From Alphaproteobacteria bacterium (GTDB lineage: Bacteria; Pseudomonadota; Alphaproteobacteria; Rickettsiales; SXRF01), in assembly GCA_020049775.1 (NCBI GenBank), contig JAGVLO010000015.1:219415-283414 (forward strand): 64,000 nt of DNA, written 5' to 3'. Both the position numbers and the translations under genes were made by a program. This document shows positions 9,300 through 18,046 of this stretch, piece after piece. The notes beneath the pieces are model-generated. The model was not told where the DNA came from, did no database searches, and saw only the letters and a program-made list of their open reading frames with translations. Every line of letters begins with the position of its first letter. The first letter of the stretch is position 1.

Positions 9300-9324
9300 C
9301 GTGATAATCGAGCTACAGGCTTTG

Positions 9325-10389
9325 CTAAGCGCCCATAGAATATTGTGCATCTTTTGCTGTACGCATATCTTGGCTCATCTGTACAGATGGAACAACAATC
9401 GGATCACTTACCAATCCAGCCTGCCTTGCATCTTCCAGCGAATAGTTTGGCAGCATAGATTTATTTAGCACCAGATCTTTTGCCGGAAGCTGCCTTGCAT
9501 TAACCCATTCCGTAAGCTGGTCGGCGACATGACGGTCGAGATTCTGGCTATCCGGCGTCATACCCACTTGCACGCGCATGGCCTTTTCATAAACCTTGTT
9601 GCTCATCATCTGGCGGATTTCAGCAAATTTATTTTGCTCTATCGCTTCGTTGAAATCACTGGTGCCGGTTTTATCCTTCAGGTCCTGATCAAGTTGGTTC
9701 GCGAGATCACCTTTTTGCGAGGCTGCCCATTGGGCGAATACTGCTTCTGCCGGTACGTCCTGCCCCAGCCTCTGGGCATCGGCAATTTTTACCGCAAGGT
9801 CAATTTCGTCTTTCTGGTCTGGCTTGATGACTGCGTCATAGCCTTTGCCTCCGACATAACCACCAGCGGACGCCGCCGCACCACCTGCAAGAATTGCTGT
9901 CCATGATGCGCCTGTTGCTGCGGTAGCTGCAACAGCTGTTCCCGTTGCCGCTCCGGCCACTGCAGTTCCTGCTGCTGCTCCTGCTGCTGTTCCCGGGCCA
10001 GGTAAGAAAAAGCTTCCGACAATACCGCCCACCACTGCGGCTGCGGTAGCGGCCGTAGCTGCCTTACCCACATTCATCTGCCAGCGGTTAGAGTTCTTCT
10101 CTTTACGGTTTTGAATGGAACTATTGTACTTGGCCTGTGAGCTATGTACGTCGATACCAGCTTTTGCCAGACGCTCTTCATCCTGCCGTTCCTGAAGACT
10201 GCCTTTAACACCGGCAAGCCCGATATCAGCTGCTGAGCCGATAATTTTACCACCGGGAATAAAATCCGCTGCAAGTCCTACCGCGCCACCAGCAATATCC
10301 ACCGTGTTCATGGCGGTTTCTGTTTTTACGCCGAATACTTTGCCGCTATCGACAGTTTTTTTACCATTTGCCATAATAATCTCGCTCAC
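9325..10389 (-). CDS. Hypothetical protein with Ala/Gly-rich membrane segments
   Basis: 354 residues from a GTG at 10389; an ATG five codons in (MANGKKT) is an equally good start. Hydrophobic Gly/Ala-rich stretches lie at about residues 30-60 and 110-180, including a long GTAAGAAAGTAVAGAATG-type glycine-zipper run seen in membrane-inserting proteins. The C-terminal half is charged and helical. I do not recognise the family. It is the last gene of a three-gene unit with the next two and ends at a strong terminator. It occupies the place where the GTA tape measure would be, but shows no tape-measure feature. Confidence 0.75.
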   Translation of the reverse strand: MSEIIMANGKKTVDSGKVFGVKTETAMNTVDIAGGAVGLAADFIPGGKIIGSAADIGLAGVKGSLQERQDEERLAKAGIDVHSSQAKYNSSIQNRKEKNSNRWQMNVGKAATAATAAAVVGGIVGSFFLPGPGTAAGAAAGTAVAGAATGTAVAATAATGASWTAILAGGAAASAGGYVGGKGYDAVIKPDQKDEIDLAVKIADAQRLGQDVPAEAVFAQWAASQKGDLANQLDQDLKDKTGTSDFNEAIEQNKFAEIRQMMSNKVYEKAMRVQVGMTPDSQNLDRHVADQLTEWVNARQLPAKDLVLNKSMLPNYSLEDARQAGLVSDPIVVPSVQMSQDMRTAKDAQYSMGA

Positions 10390-10417
10390 TTTTTTTATTT
10401 GTTAGGCAATTCTTGTT

Positions 10418-12103
10418 TTATGCAATTCCTTGGGCAACCCCCGCAAGCTGCGCTTCCTGGTTTGCTTTGGCTGTAAATTTTCCTAAAGTCTGACGCTCGC
10501 TCTGCACGCCACCTGCACCTTGACGGTTGGCAAAGCCCTGCTGTTCTTGTACCGGTGCGGCCATTTGCGCTTTATCAACGCCCTGCGTAAGCGTGTTGAT
10601 ACGGTCCATGAGCTTGCCGTTGCTCAGTTCCTGCAACAAATCGCCCGGGGATATATTTTCAGCGGCAAACTGCTGGCCGATTGCCATAGCAAATTGCTGG
10701 CCGGTTTCGCCGCGCGATTTAAGTTCTTTACTGGCGGAATAGAGGTAAGCCGCATAAAATTCTGCAGGAATTTTTCTGCCTGATTTATGAGCATCGCTGA
10801 ATGCCTTGTGTACGGGGAGAATCGACTCGCCCATCAAGCCTTCGACAGCGCTTGAAGCAAGCGATGTACCCACCATGGCGCCAATAGCTTTCCATGAAGA
10901 ACCCCATTTGGGGTTGATCATCATGGCGACGTTCATGGCAATATTGCCGAGGCTCAAGCCTTGTTTGACACCATATTTTGAAACAAGATGGTTGCGTGCT
11001 TCGTTCACCGGCTCTGGCAGGCTTCCGGTCAGTAGTTTCAAGGTAGAAACTTTTTGCGGATCTTCGCCCGTTACATCGGAATACATTTGGCGCAATGAAT
11101 CAAGGTTCTGTGCAAAGCCACGCGCATCACCGAACATTTTCATGCCTGACATGCCGATAAAGGCTGCGTTCATGATGCCGTGTGCTGCAGATGTGTCGCC
11201 TAATTTTTCCGGCGCGCTCTTGACGGCCCCGCCGACATCATTCCATCCGGCTGCCTTGTTTTGATGCAGCAGCGAGTCCTCAACACTGCCTAGAAACTGC
11301 TGGCCAACGTCACTAAGTGGTGTTGTTTTGCTGGCTTCTTTTGCGGCTGTAATCAGGCCGCTGACATCCGTACTGGCGGCTAAATCACCAACACCCGAGA
11401 CTCCCATGACCTTGCCTTGCAACTCACTAAGCACTGTCGCGTCACCTGCTGTCAGTGTCATGCCCTTGGCGGCGTCAAAAAGCTTGCCTGCTTCGGCCGT
11501 GTTTGCTCCTGCACGCCAGCCGCTGAGACCGCTTTTATCAGCGAGCCATTGTATAGGGCCGGAAATCCAGTTGGCGCCTGCCTGAACAGCGGTACCCACT
11601 GGCTTTTGAAGGCCTGTAGCGCCACCGACTTCGTTAAATGTAATGCTGTTCCAGCTTCTCTCCGGAATATACGAGCCAACTTTTTCGGCCAGTGACGGGC
11701 TTACAAAGCCCGTAAGGAACGTACCCGTTTTGGTTACCGCCTTCGTGGCAAGTTGCGCACCACCGACCAGAAGCGGAGCGGCGGCTGCAATTTCGAGTCC
11801 AAAATTAACATTGCCGACGACCTTGTCGGTCATGCTTGGGCCAACAACATTCTGAGCGGCATCTTCTACGATGGCGCGACCTGATTGTGCCTCGCGCTGT
11901 ATGACCGCAGCTTCCTGTGCTGCAGGCGCAAGATTAGATGGGACTCGATTGATGGAACCCTTCAATCCGTTGATTTCAGAGGCTACGTGCGAGTATTGAC
12001 GGGCCATATCATCAGCATGCGTAAGTACCGTGCCACCCGGCGCAGATACCAGCCTTGTGGCATTCATCAGCTGCTTTGTTTGATTGGGGCCGAGTGCAAT
12101 CAT
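10418..12103 (-). CDS. Large hypothetical protein, cargo operon member
   Basis: 561 residues, unknown family. The N-terminus is soluble-looking (GPNQTKQLMNATRLV, Gln/Ala-rich helices). Hydrophobic stretches occur near residue 110 (AAAAPLLVGGAQLA) and near 410 (NIAMNVAMMI, then IGAMVGTSLASSAV). The C-terminus is Gln/Ala-rich and disordered. It starts 3 bp after the 586-residue gene and is followed 28 bp later by the 354-residue gene, so the three are probably one operon. A surface or secreted protein is conceivable, but nothing in the sequence proves it. Confidence 0.75.
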   Translation of the reverse strand: MIALGPNQTKQLMNATRLVSAPGGTVLTHADDMARQYSHVASEINGLKGSINRVPSNLAPAAQEAAVIQREAQSGRAIVEDAAQNVVGPSMTDKVVGNVNFGLEIAAAAPLLVGGAQLATKAVTKTGTFLTGFVSPSLAEKVGSYIPERSWNSITFNEVGGATGLQKPVGTAVQAGANWISGPIQWLADKSGLSGWRAGANTAEAGKLFDAAKGMTLTAGDATVLSELQGKVMGVSGVGDLAASTDVSGLITAAKEASKTTPLSDVGQQFLGSVEDSLLHQNKAAGWNDVGGAVKSAPEKLGDTSAAHGIMNAAFIGMSGMKMFGDARGFAQNLDSLRQMYSDVTGEDPQKVSTLKLLTGSLPEPVNEARNHLVSKYGVKQGLSLGNIAMNVAMMINPKWGSSWKAIGAMVGTSLASSAVEGLMGESILPVHKAFSDAHKSGRKIPAEFYAAYLYSASKELKSRGETGQQFAMAIGQQFAAENISPGDLLQELSNGKLMDRINTLTQGVDKAQMAAPVQEQQGFANRQGAGGVQSERQTLGKFTAKANQEAQLAGVAQGIA

Positions 12104-12106
12104 GCT

Positions 12107-13867
12107 CTACCCTGCCAACGTTGGAGATTCGCTGCCTTTGCTGCTGCGGCGTTGTGTTTCACGTTCTGTGGCAGTAGCAACTTCCATGGAACTTGGCTTC
12201 ACACGGTCTGCATGACCCGTGCCTTCAGCGCTTTTTGATTTCAACTCACCATTTTCGAGCTTTTCACGGAAAGATGCGCCTTTTTTGACGGTCTCAGTCC
12301 AGACTTTTTCGCCTGCTTCTGTACCCTCGGTGATTTGCTCCTGAAGTGTAGCGGTGGCAACAGCCCGCGCAACGGTACGGTCACTGCCGTCCACAGCAAG
12401 CTTCACTTTTTCTTCATTGCCCCGGCGGATATCTTTCGCCAGATCCTGAATTCCCTCTATTTCTTTTTTGCTTAGGCCAATTTTATTAAGCACTTCGGGG
12501 TCTTTTTCGGCAAGCTCAAGGGTTTTTGCGGCTACTATATCGTACACCAGTGATTGCGCTTCTTTCCTGTTGCTGGCTATTTCATCTTTATTCATCCCTG
12601 CCAGTTTCAAAATGTCATCAGGGAACACGGAAACGAAGACAGCCCTTTCACTACCCTTAAGATCTTTCATGTTCTGCTTAACTACTTTTTCAGCAAGCAT
12701 TGGGTCGGCAAATTTGTCGTAGAACTCTTTTGCATCGACAGTGTCCTTAGACGTGTTGACGCCAACCAATTCCTGAATTGCGGCTTCGGCTTTTTCTTCA
12801 CCTACGAAAGAGCGAATACCATTCTCATTAACTTTAATCAGCTTCTGGTTACCCACGAGGTAAAGGAGTCCTGATTTTGCATCCAAAGTGCCTTTTGCAA
12901 TACCATCAGCCACCATGTTAATGGCAGGTGTTAATTCCTCTACAACGCGTTCACCAAGTTTTTCGCGACCCTGATCAATTTCGCTCTGGTTGATAACGTC
13001 AAGAATGTATTTTTTGAGCGGAATATTCCCAACGCGAATTCTATTCGCTTCCTGCCCCAGCATCTGTTCGCCCATAGAATCACCGAGCTTCTGGATTTTT
13101 TTCCATGCAAGGGGAGCTGGTTTTTTGATTTCCGTCATTTCATCGACAGCGGTCTTCACCAAACCTTCGGTAGCAACACTGGTTGTACCCAGCATCGCCA
13201 GTTTTTCTTCCATGGTAGTTCCACTGGTAAATCTAGAAAATATGCTGCCGCTTTTAGCTGGTTCGGCACCTGCATCCACGTCGGGCGCGGCAGGTGCTGC
13301 AGGATCGGTACTTTTAGTTGTTTTGGTAAATACGATAGCACCCTGAAGGCCAGCTTTGGCAAGGTCTGGGACCTGACTATAGGTCTCGCGCTTCCACCTT
13401 GCGTAAAGATTGTCCAACTCAGCCCTTACGAGAGTATTGGTTCCAAGATCGGCGGGCGTACCTGCTATGGTATCCTGAAACTCACTTATCATTTCCGAGC
13501 GTTGTGAGAAGAAATCCTTATTTACGGAAACAAACTGCGTAAGCGGTTTGGCCAAAACAATGCCAACTTTGGTTGCTGCGACCGTGAAATTACCGATATT
13601 CTTAACAGTGGCTTCTGAGTTGGTAAAGGCTCTGGCGCCTGCTTCAGCTGCATAGCGCATCCACTCCGAGCCATGCTGAGTGATTGGCTGTATTCCTAAG
13701 TCCCATGCCAAGTTTACAGCAGCAGCTACTGTTCTTGAGGTTTTGTAACCCAAGACACGGCTATCGCCACCTTTGTCTTCCTTGGCACGCAGATTTTTTG
13801 CAAGGTCAGCGATTGACTTGTCCACCTGACGGTCAGAGACATCAAACTCGCTTAAGTCCTTTGTCAT
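12107..13867 (-). CDS. Large hypothetical protein, first gene of cargo operon
   Basis: 586 residues, unknown family. Mostly charged and helical; a low-complexity DPAAPAAPDVDAGAEPAKSG linker at about residues 187-207 splits it in two. The C-terminal 70 residues are Glu/Lys/Thr-rich. No signal peptide or clear membrane segment. An AGGGG element about 10 bp before the ATG supports the start, and an extended -10 promoter (TGCTATAAT) lies 85-95 bp upstream. Frame is intact over 1.76 kb, so it is probably under selection. Confidence 0.75.
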   Translation of the reverse strand: MTKDLSEFDVSDRQVDKSIADLAKNLRAKEDKGGDSRVLGYKTSRTVAAAVNLAWDLGIQPITQHGSEWMRYAAEAGARAFTNSEATVKNIGNFTVAATKVGIVLAKPLTQFVSVNKDFFSQRSEMISEFQDTIAGTPADLGTNTLVRAELDNLYARWKRETYSQVPDLAKAGLQGAIVFTKTTKSTDPAAPAAPDVDAGAEPAKSGSIFSRFTSGTTMEEKLAMLGTTSVATEGLVKTAVDEMTEIKKPAPLAWKKIQKLGDSMGEQMLGQEANRIRVGNIPLKKYILDVINQSEIDQGREKLGERVVEELTPAINMVADGIAKGTLDAKSGLLYLVGNQKLIKVNENGIRSFVGEEKAEAAIQELVGVNTSKDTVDAKEFYDKFADPMLAEKVVKQNMKDLKGSERAVFVSVFPDDILKLAGMNKDEIASNRKEAQSLVYDIVAAKTLELAEKDPEVLNKIGLSKKEIEGIQDLAKDIRRGNEEKVKLAVDGSDRTVARAVATATLQEQITEGTEAGEKVWTETVKKGASFREKLENGELKSKSAEGTGHADRVKPSSMEVATATERETQRRSSKGSESPTLAG

Positions 13868-13950
13868 GCAATCTAGCCCCTGTTTCCAAATTCGGACATT
13901 TTAACTTAAATGCCTATAAAATAACAAAAAATATGTTTTCTCACGCTATC

Positions 13951-13959
13951 ATTATAGCA
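13951..13959 (-). promoter_or_regulatory. Extended -10 promoter element upstream of cargo operon
   Basis: On the minus strand the sequence reads TGCTATAAT, a perfect extended -10, in an AT-rich 235-bp intergenic stretch (13868-14102). No good -35 is visible, which extended -10 promoters can tolerate. It would drive 12107-13867 and the two genes behind it. Confidence 0.4.
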
Positions 13960-14102
13960 ATAGTTTATTCAACTTAACCAGCCATTTTTTATGACATTTT
14001 GGTTACGCAGAGCAGGTTTTTTATTTGGCAAATAATCTATATTTTACAGATAACTAACAATTAATGAGTTGCATGGCTTACAGACTGTAACAGTTTTGAC
14101 TT

Positions 14103-14483
14103 TTATAAGTCTCTACCGAGTGACCTTGTGATGTTTCTGGTCAGGCTGGTCCATATTTGACGTTGGCTAAGCCTGAAAATATTGCTGTGGTGGAAGGGGG
14201 AGTACTCTGATAAATCACGGTTATGTATATTGCTCATTTTATTAGATTTATTGCTGTTTTCCGCTAGGTCTGCGGAAGGATCAAGATACTGCATGGACTC
14301 AAGCTTTGACAGCAAGCCCTTGTCAGGCCCGTCAAGGCCAACGCGTTGCAATTCCCTGTCCTGCTTACGTACCGACCTTCCGGTAATTTTCTGTATGCGG
14401 GAATAGATGTTTTTCATGCGTGAAAAATGATTTTCCATACCCGACAACCGAAGCATCAACGAGGAGCGTGATTCTCTGTTCAT
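14103..14483 (-). CDS. Hypothetical basic protein
   Basis: 126 residues, rich in Arg, Ser and Asn, with a helical segment (ENHFSRMKNIYSRIQKIT) and no membrane segment. Unknown family. It is divergent from the lectin-like gene at 14554, sharing a short AT-rich promoter region. No strong coding hallmark beyond length, so confidence is moderate. Confidence 0.5.
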   Translation of the reverse strand: MNRESRSSLMLRLSGMENHFSRMKNIYSRIQKITGRSVRKQDRELQRVGLDGPDKGLLSKLESMQYLDPSADLAENSNKSNKMSNIHNRDLSEYSPFHHSNIFRLSQRQIWTSLTRNITRSLGRDL

Positions 14484-14553
14484 AGCGAGACCTGTAATAT
14501 TAGTTTAAGGTAATGTTTCTAAATACTTGCATGTGCCTTTGTTAAGAGGCATA

Positions 14554-15027
14554 GTGCCGTCCATTATGGCATTCAAAATTCATCTGATTATTGTTTCAAT
14601 AGTGATAGTTATTATGTATGTGGGTTGGCGCGTTCATGTGGCCTCTACTGTCGTGCCTGAGGCGCGAACCATAACCAAAACAACCTATAATATTTCCATT
14701 ATTCATGCCAGCTGGGGGCTTAATTGCCCGCTTTTTGTGGATGGTAAGTCAAACAGCCTCGATCAAGCCTATGTACAGGATAAATCTAACACTAATAAGC
14801 CGCATGCCGACAACGTATTGAAGCAAGTGTCAGAGTCCTGTAATGGCAAGGAGACATGCAGCATAACGGCTTCTGACGACGTATTTGGCGATATACTTCC
14901 AAAAGACTGTACTGAGCGGCAGCTGGACGTTGAATATCGCTGTTATGCATTTGACCGCCCGTGGCGCGAGCAGACCACCAGTAACAGCCTAGAGATAGAC
15001 TGCACCTTAAAATACCCCACGCAATAA
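14554..15027 (+). CDS. Membrane-anchored Cys-rich protein with SUEL/lectin-like domain
   Basis: About 157 residues from a GTG at 14554, preceded at 4 nt by AAGAGG; an ATG four codons later is the alternative. One N-terminal transmembrane helix (HLIIVSIVIVIMYVGW) would anchor a periplasmic domain. That domain has six Cys in the layout of SUEL-type galactose-binding lectins (ASWGLNCP, then SESCNGKETCSI, PKDCTERQLDVEYRC). Phage or secretion context is unknown. It lies on the plus strand inside the minus-strand virion cluster with the next gene 65 bp downstream. Confidence 0.6.
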   Translation: MPSIMAFKIHLIIVSIVIVIMYVGWRVHVASTVVPEARTITKTTYNISIIHASWGLNCPLFVDGKSNSLDQAYVQDKSNTNKPHADNVLKQVSESCNGKETCSITASDDVFGDILPKDCTERQLDVEYRCYAFDRPWREQTTSNSLEIDCTLKYPTQ

Positions 15028-15092
15028 ATCTCCGCTAGCCATATGGCGTCCAGATTAGTACACATATAGCAGGACAGGGAGACAACAAAATC

Positions 15093-16178
15093 ATGTTGCC
15101 GTTTGTAGTTGCAGGCTTATTTCTGGTGGCGCTGGTGTTTAGTGCATATTGGCACAACACACAGAATAAACGTCTTATTGACCAGCTCAAGCGTGAGATG
15201 GACAAGGAAACGGCGCAATGGCTGGGAGAATTTACCTGGGCGCGTACCTTTCAATTATGGGCTGCTCTTGCCTGCGCGGTTTTGTTTACCGCAGTGACCG
15301 GATGGGAACTTTATTCCGCAAGACAGACTATCGGTGATTTTGATGTAGCACTTAAAAAAAGCGTGGATGAAATCAATAAATCCCGTACGCAGATTGCACA
15401 GATGGAGCAGATAACATCGCATTACCCGCCACTGGTAGCGAACGCCCCTCCCTCCCAACCACCCCGGCAACCTCAGGTAGCACAACAACAGCCGCCACAA
15501 AATAATGCACAGCCGCAAGTAGCTGCGCCAGTAGATGCTCCGGCTATTAATCCTCCTGCATGGCCACAAAATAATAATGCACCAGCAACACAGGTACAAA
15601 TGCAACCACAGTCTCAGCAACAGCCTCCCGCGCAAGTACCCAGTGTCTCGGTTTCCGCGCAGGCGGTCGATGGCTATGACGAAGCAGCGGGTCTTGCACC
15701 TTCGGCTCAGAACGTGACAATTATATCGAGTCTGAATGATGGCAATATGAATGGCGTGAATCCCGAGGCGCCAAATGCGGCACAGCTGGAAACAGAGATT
15801 AATACGCAGCTGGCCAGTAACAACAATGCCGCTACGGTGGGAGACGTATATAATCCCGAGGAAATGTCATCAGATAAGCAATCGGCTATGGACTCGATAA
15901 AGAAAAGATATGAAGTCCTTCTCGTGAATTATCTTTTCCTGAAAAAATGCGGACTGATTAATCCGCAGGATTACCATGCCATCATTTCTTCCCTCGCCCG
16001 CGAGATGTCTTCAGTGAATGCACCCGGCCGGCTGGAGCATGACATAATGACAGCGGCAAAAGGCTCTTATGATGAAATGTACGCCAAAAGCAACTGCAAC
16101 GACCAGAACACCAGCCAGCTTCATGCGCAATACAGCAATTATATAAACGCTATCTCGCAGAACCTGCCTACACCCTAG
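15093..16178 (+). CDS. Membrane protein with Pro/Gln-rich linker, hypothetical
   Basis: 361 residues. Transmembrane helices at about residues 2-20 and 52-72 flank a charged loop. A short coiled-coil segment (DEINKSRTQIAQMEQ) and a long Pro/Gln/Asn-rich tract follow at about 115-190. The C-terminal region (from about 255) looks folded, with KKRYEVLLVNYLFLKKCG and a late Cys. The layout suits an envelope-spanning tether with its C-terminus in the periplasm. No family recognised. A GGGAG lies 11 nt before the ATG. Confidence 0.65.
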   Translation: MLPFVVAGLFLVALVFSAYWHNTQNKRLIDQLKREMDKETAQWLGEFTWARTFQLWAALACAVLFTAVTGWELYSARQTIGDFDVALKKSVDEINKSRTQIAQMEQITSHYPPLVANAPPSQPPRQPQVAQQQPPQNNAQPQVAAPVDAPAINPPAWPQNNNAPATQVQMQPQSQQQPPAQVPSVSVSAQAVDGYDEAAGLAPSAQNVTIISSLNDGNMNGVNPEAPNAAQLETEINTQLASNNNAATVGDVYNPEEMSSDKQSAMDSIKKRYEVLLVNYLFLKKCGLINPQDYHAIISSLAREMSSVNAPGRLEHDIMTAAKGSYDEMYAKSNCNDQNTSQLHAQYSNYINAISQNLPTP

Positions 16179-16181
16179 CCA

Positions 16182-16598
16182 TTAGCCAGCCGCCGTATAT
16201 TCCACCGCTCCGGCGCTCGTAAGTGTCATCTTATATATTTCTACATCGTCGTGTTCGCCGCTGCACTCATATTCCGTGATATGGAACGATGCCGTAACGT
16301 AATCGCCATTGGCATAGAAAAAACGGTAGCGGTTTGCCTGTGTTCCAAACGCATGTGACCGCATCAGGCTTTCCGAGGCGCTGTCCATAAAAATGCCGCT
16401 GCCTTTGATAGTCAATTCTTTGAGACCGGAAGCTTGCAGCAACTGCTGCCATGCGCCGGACTCTATATTGCTGCTTTCCAGCATCTGGCTATTAATGCGC
16501 ATGACGGAAGTGCGGATACCGCCAATGGTCTGGAATGTTTCCGGACTACCGCCATTGCTGATTTTTATGAGTACCAGCTCCCCTTTTTTTGCCGACAT
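16182..16598 (-). CDS. Phage major tail (tube) protein, TP901-1 family (GTA gp9-like)
   Basis: 138 residues, matching the length of GTA tail tube proteins. The N-terminus has GELVLIKI and ETFQTIGGIRTSVMRINSQ; the middle has LKELTIKGSGIFMDSASE and the end KMTLTSAGAVEY. This protein polymerises into the tail tube. Its stop lies 3 bp from the stop of the convergent membrane-protein gene. The genes that normally follow it (tail chaperone, tape measure) are not recognisable. Confidence 0.92.
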   Translation of the reverse strand: MSAKKGELVLIKISNGGSPETFQTIGGIRTSVMRINSQMLESSNIESGAWQQLLQASGLKELTIKGSGIFMDSASESLMRSHAFGTQANRYRFFYANGDYVTASFHITEYECSGEHDDVEIYKMTLTSAGAVEYTAAG

Positions 16599-16612
16599 AA
16601 TCTATCCTGTTG

Positions 16613-17020
16613 TTATTCGCTATCATGCATCATAGCGTGCAGCTTGAGCATGCCGTGATATGTCCAGCCGTCATTTTCAAGAGTGATGCTGCTTGCTATG
16701 AAACGCATGAAAACAAGTGATTGTCCGATGATGCTGATATTCTGGTTGTGCAGCAGGCTGTAGATTCTTTCCATGATGGAGGCAGTTTGCTTGCGCCCAC
16801 CTTCCCTGCTCCATATATGTATTTCAAGTTCGTGCTTTGTGCCTGTGCTGGTTTTTGTGGACCAGTCACTGCACACAGATTCACCGATGGTAATGTAGGG
16901 AAAGTCTGTATTCTGCGCTGGCCGGTCGAAAATTCCTGTTGCCATGCCTGACAAGGTTGCGTCACCTGACAACGTACCGTACAGCGCTGACTGCAGCGCG
17001 TTATGCGTTAATGTACTCAT
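16613..17020 (-). CDS. DUF3168 tail terminator protein (GTA gp8-like)
   Basis: 135 residues. The DUF3168 pattern is visible: ALQSALYGTLSGDATLSG at the start, then FDRPAQNTDFPYITIGE, ELEIHIWSREGG and the C-terminal MRFIASSITLENDG. The homologue caps the tail tube at its head-proximal end. It overlaps the stopper gene by 4 bp. Confidence 0.92.
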   Translation of the reverse strand: MSTLTHNALQSALYGTLSGDATLSGMATGIFDRPAQNTDFPYITIGESVCSDWSTKTSTGTKHELEIHIWSREGGRKQTASIMERIYSLLHNQNISIIGQSLVFMRFIASSITLENDGWTYHGMLKLHAMMHDSE

Positions 17021-17382
17021 GATGCCACACCTTCTTCCGCCAATATGTCGAGCTGTTCATTGCGCTCGTAATCATTAGCGACATGGCGTATGTTGAAAGC
17101 CCTGTCTTCAAACAGCAGGCGCATTGCCGTGGTTACCCCGCTGCGGTAACGCAGTATGATTTTATGCGTAAGCCGTGACTGGATTTGTCCCGCAAATAAC
17201 TGCTCGCCACCGTGTGTTTTATTGCCGCTGCCGTTTTCGAGCGGAACAATTTCTGCCCATACATCGGCTATATTCTGCCAGCCACGTGTATAGCCTCCTT
17301 GGGTATCTGGCGTCATAACTTCTTCCTGTAGTGTCAATCTGTGGCGCAGGCGCGAGGACTTGTTTTTGCGTTTCCAGATCAT
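17017..17382 (-). CDS. Phage head closure / stopper protein (GTA gp7-like)
   Basis: 121 residues. LRHRLTLQEEVMTPDTQGGYTRGW followed by VWAEIVPLENGSG and THKIILRYRSGVTTAMRL is the SPP1 gp16-like head-tail adaptor pattern. It closes the connector between head and tail. Overlaps both neighbours by 4 bp, a tightly coupled structural block. Confidence 0.92.
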   Translation of the reverse strand: MIWKRKNKSSRLRHRLTLQEEVMTPDTQGGYTRGWQNIADVWAEIVPLENGSGNKTHGGEQLFAGQIQSRLTHKIILRYRSGVTTAMRLLFEDRAFNIRHVANDYERNEQLDILAEEGVAS

Positions 17383-17951
17383 AACATCACCTCGCGGAAT
17401 GGCGCGAACAGGCTCAATGTTTGTTCCGGAATGGCGTTTTGCTCCTGCTCGCCACGGCTGTCGTACATACTTGCGATGTGCGACAACATGCCCTGGCGAA
17501 TAGGCATCGGCACGCCGGATGCATCTGCGCTGTAACCTGCGTTGTAAACAATCTCGATGTGAAAGCCGCCGGGAGCGCTGTCGAACATCAGCGCTGTCTT
17601 CGCAGTATTGAGATAATAGCCTGTGCTGTTGACGGCCTGTGTGCTTGCATCACGATTGATAATGGTAACACTGGTGATGCTATTCACTGGCCCCATCGGC
17701 AGGTAAACCGATTCCGGCAGCATGTCGTCATAGCCAAGCTTCCATACCTGATTTATCAGCGAGCGGCGAAGCCAGTTTTCTGCTGTCATCCTTGATGCCA
17801 CAATCATATCAGTAATAATCGTGTCTTCTGTTGTGCCGTCAATGCGTAGGTATGTTTTTGCCTGCGCGAGGGTTACCGGTTCTGATGCCGGCGCGGTTAT
17901 TCTTGTAAGCAGGCGGTGCGTTCCGCAGCTATTATTGTGATGATTATACAT
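17379..17951 (-). CDS. Head-tail connector / adaptor protein (GTA gp6-like)
   Basis: 190 residues from the ATG at 17951, chosen because AAAGGAG lies 4 nt upstream; the frame opens 23 codons earlier with no homology. Signature: PVTLAQAKTYLRIDGTTED, then MTAENWLRRSLINQVWKL and the late PMPIRQGMLSHIA. Family: phiE125 gp8-like / DnaT-like connector. It binds the portal and begins the neck. Confidence 0.9.
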   Translation of the reverse strand: MYNHHNNSCGTHRLLTRITAPASEPVTLAQAKTYLRIDGTTEDTIITDMIVASRMTAENWLRRSLINQVWKLGYDDMLPESVYLPMGPVNSITSVTIINRDASTQAVNSTGYYLNTAKTALMFDSAPGGFHIEIVYNAGYSADASGVPMPIRQGMLSHIASMYDSRGEQEQNAIPEQTLSLFAPFREVML

Positions 17952-18046
17952 ATGTCTCCTTTGTGGATTAAGGCCACGCAATACGAATCCTTCCCCGCTG
18001 CTGCGATGAGGTTCAATCATTAGAATTTTTATGAATGGGTTAGCGA

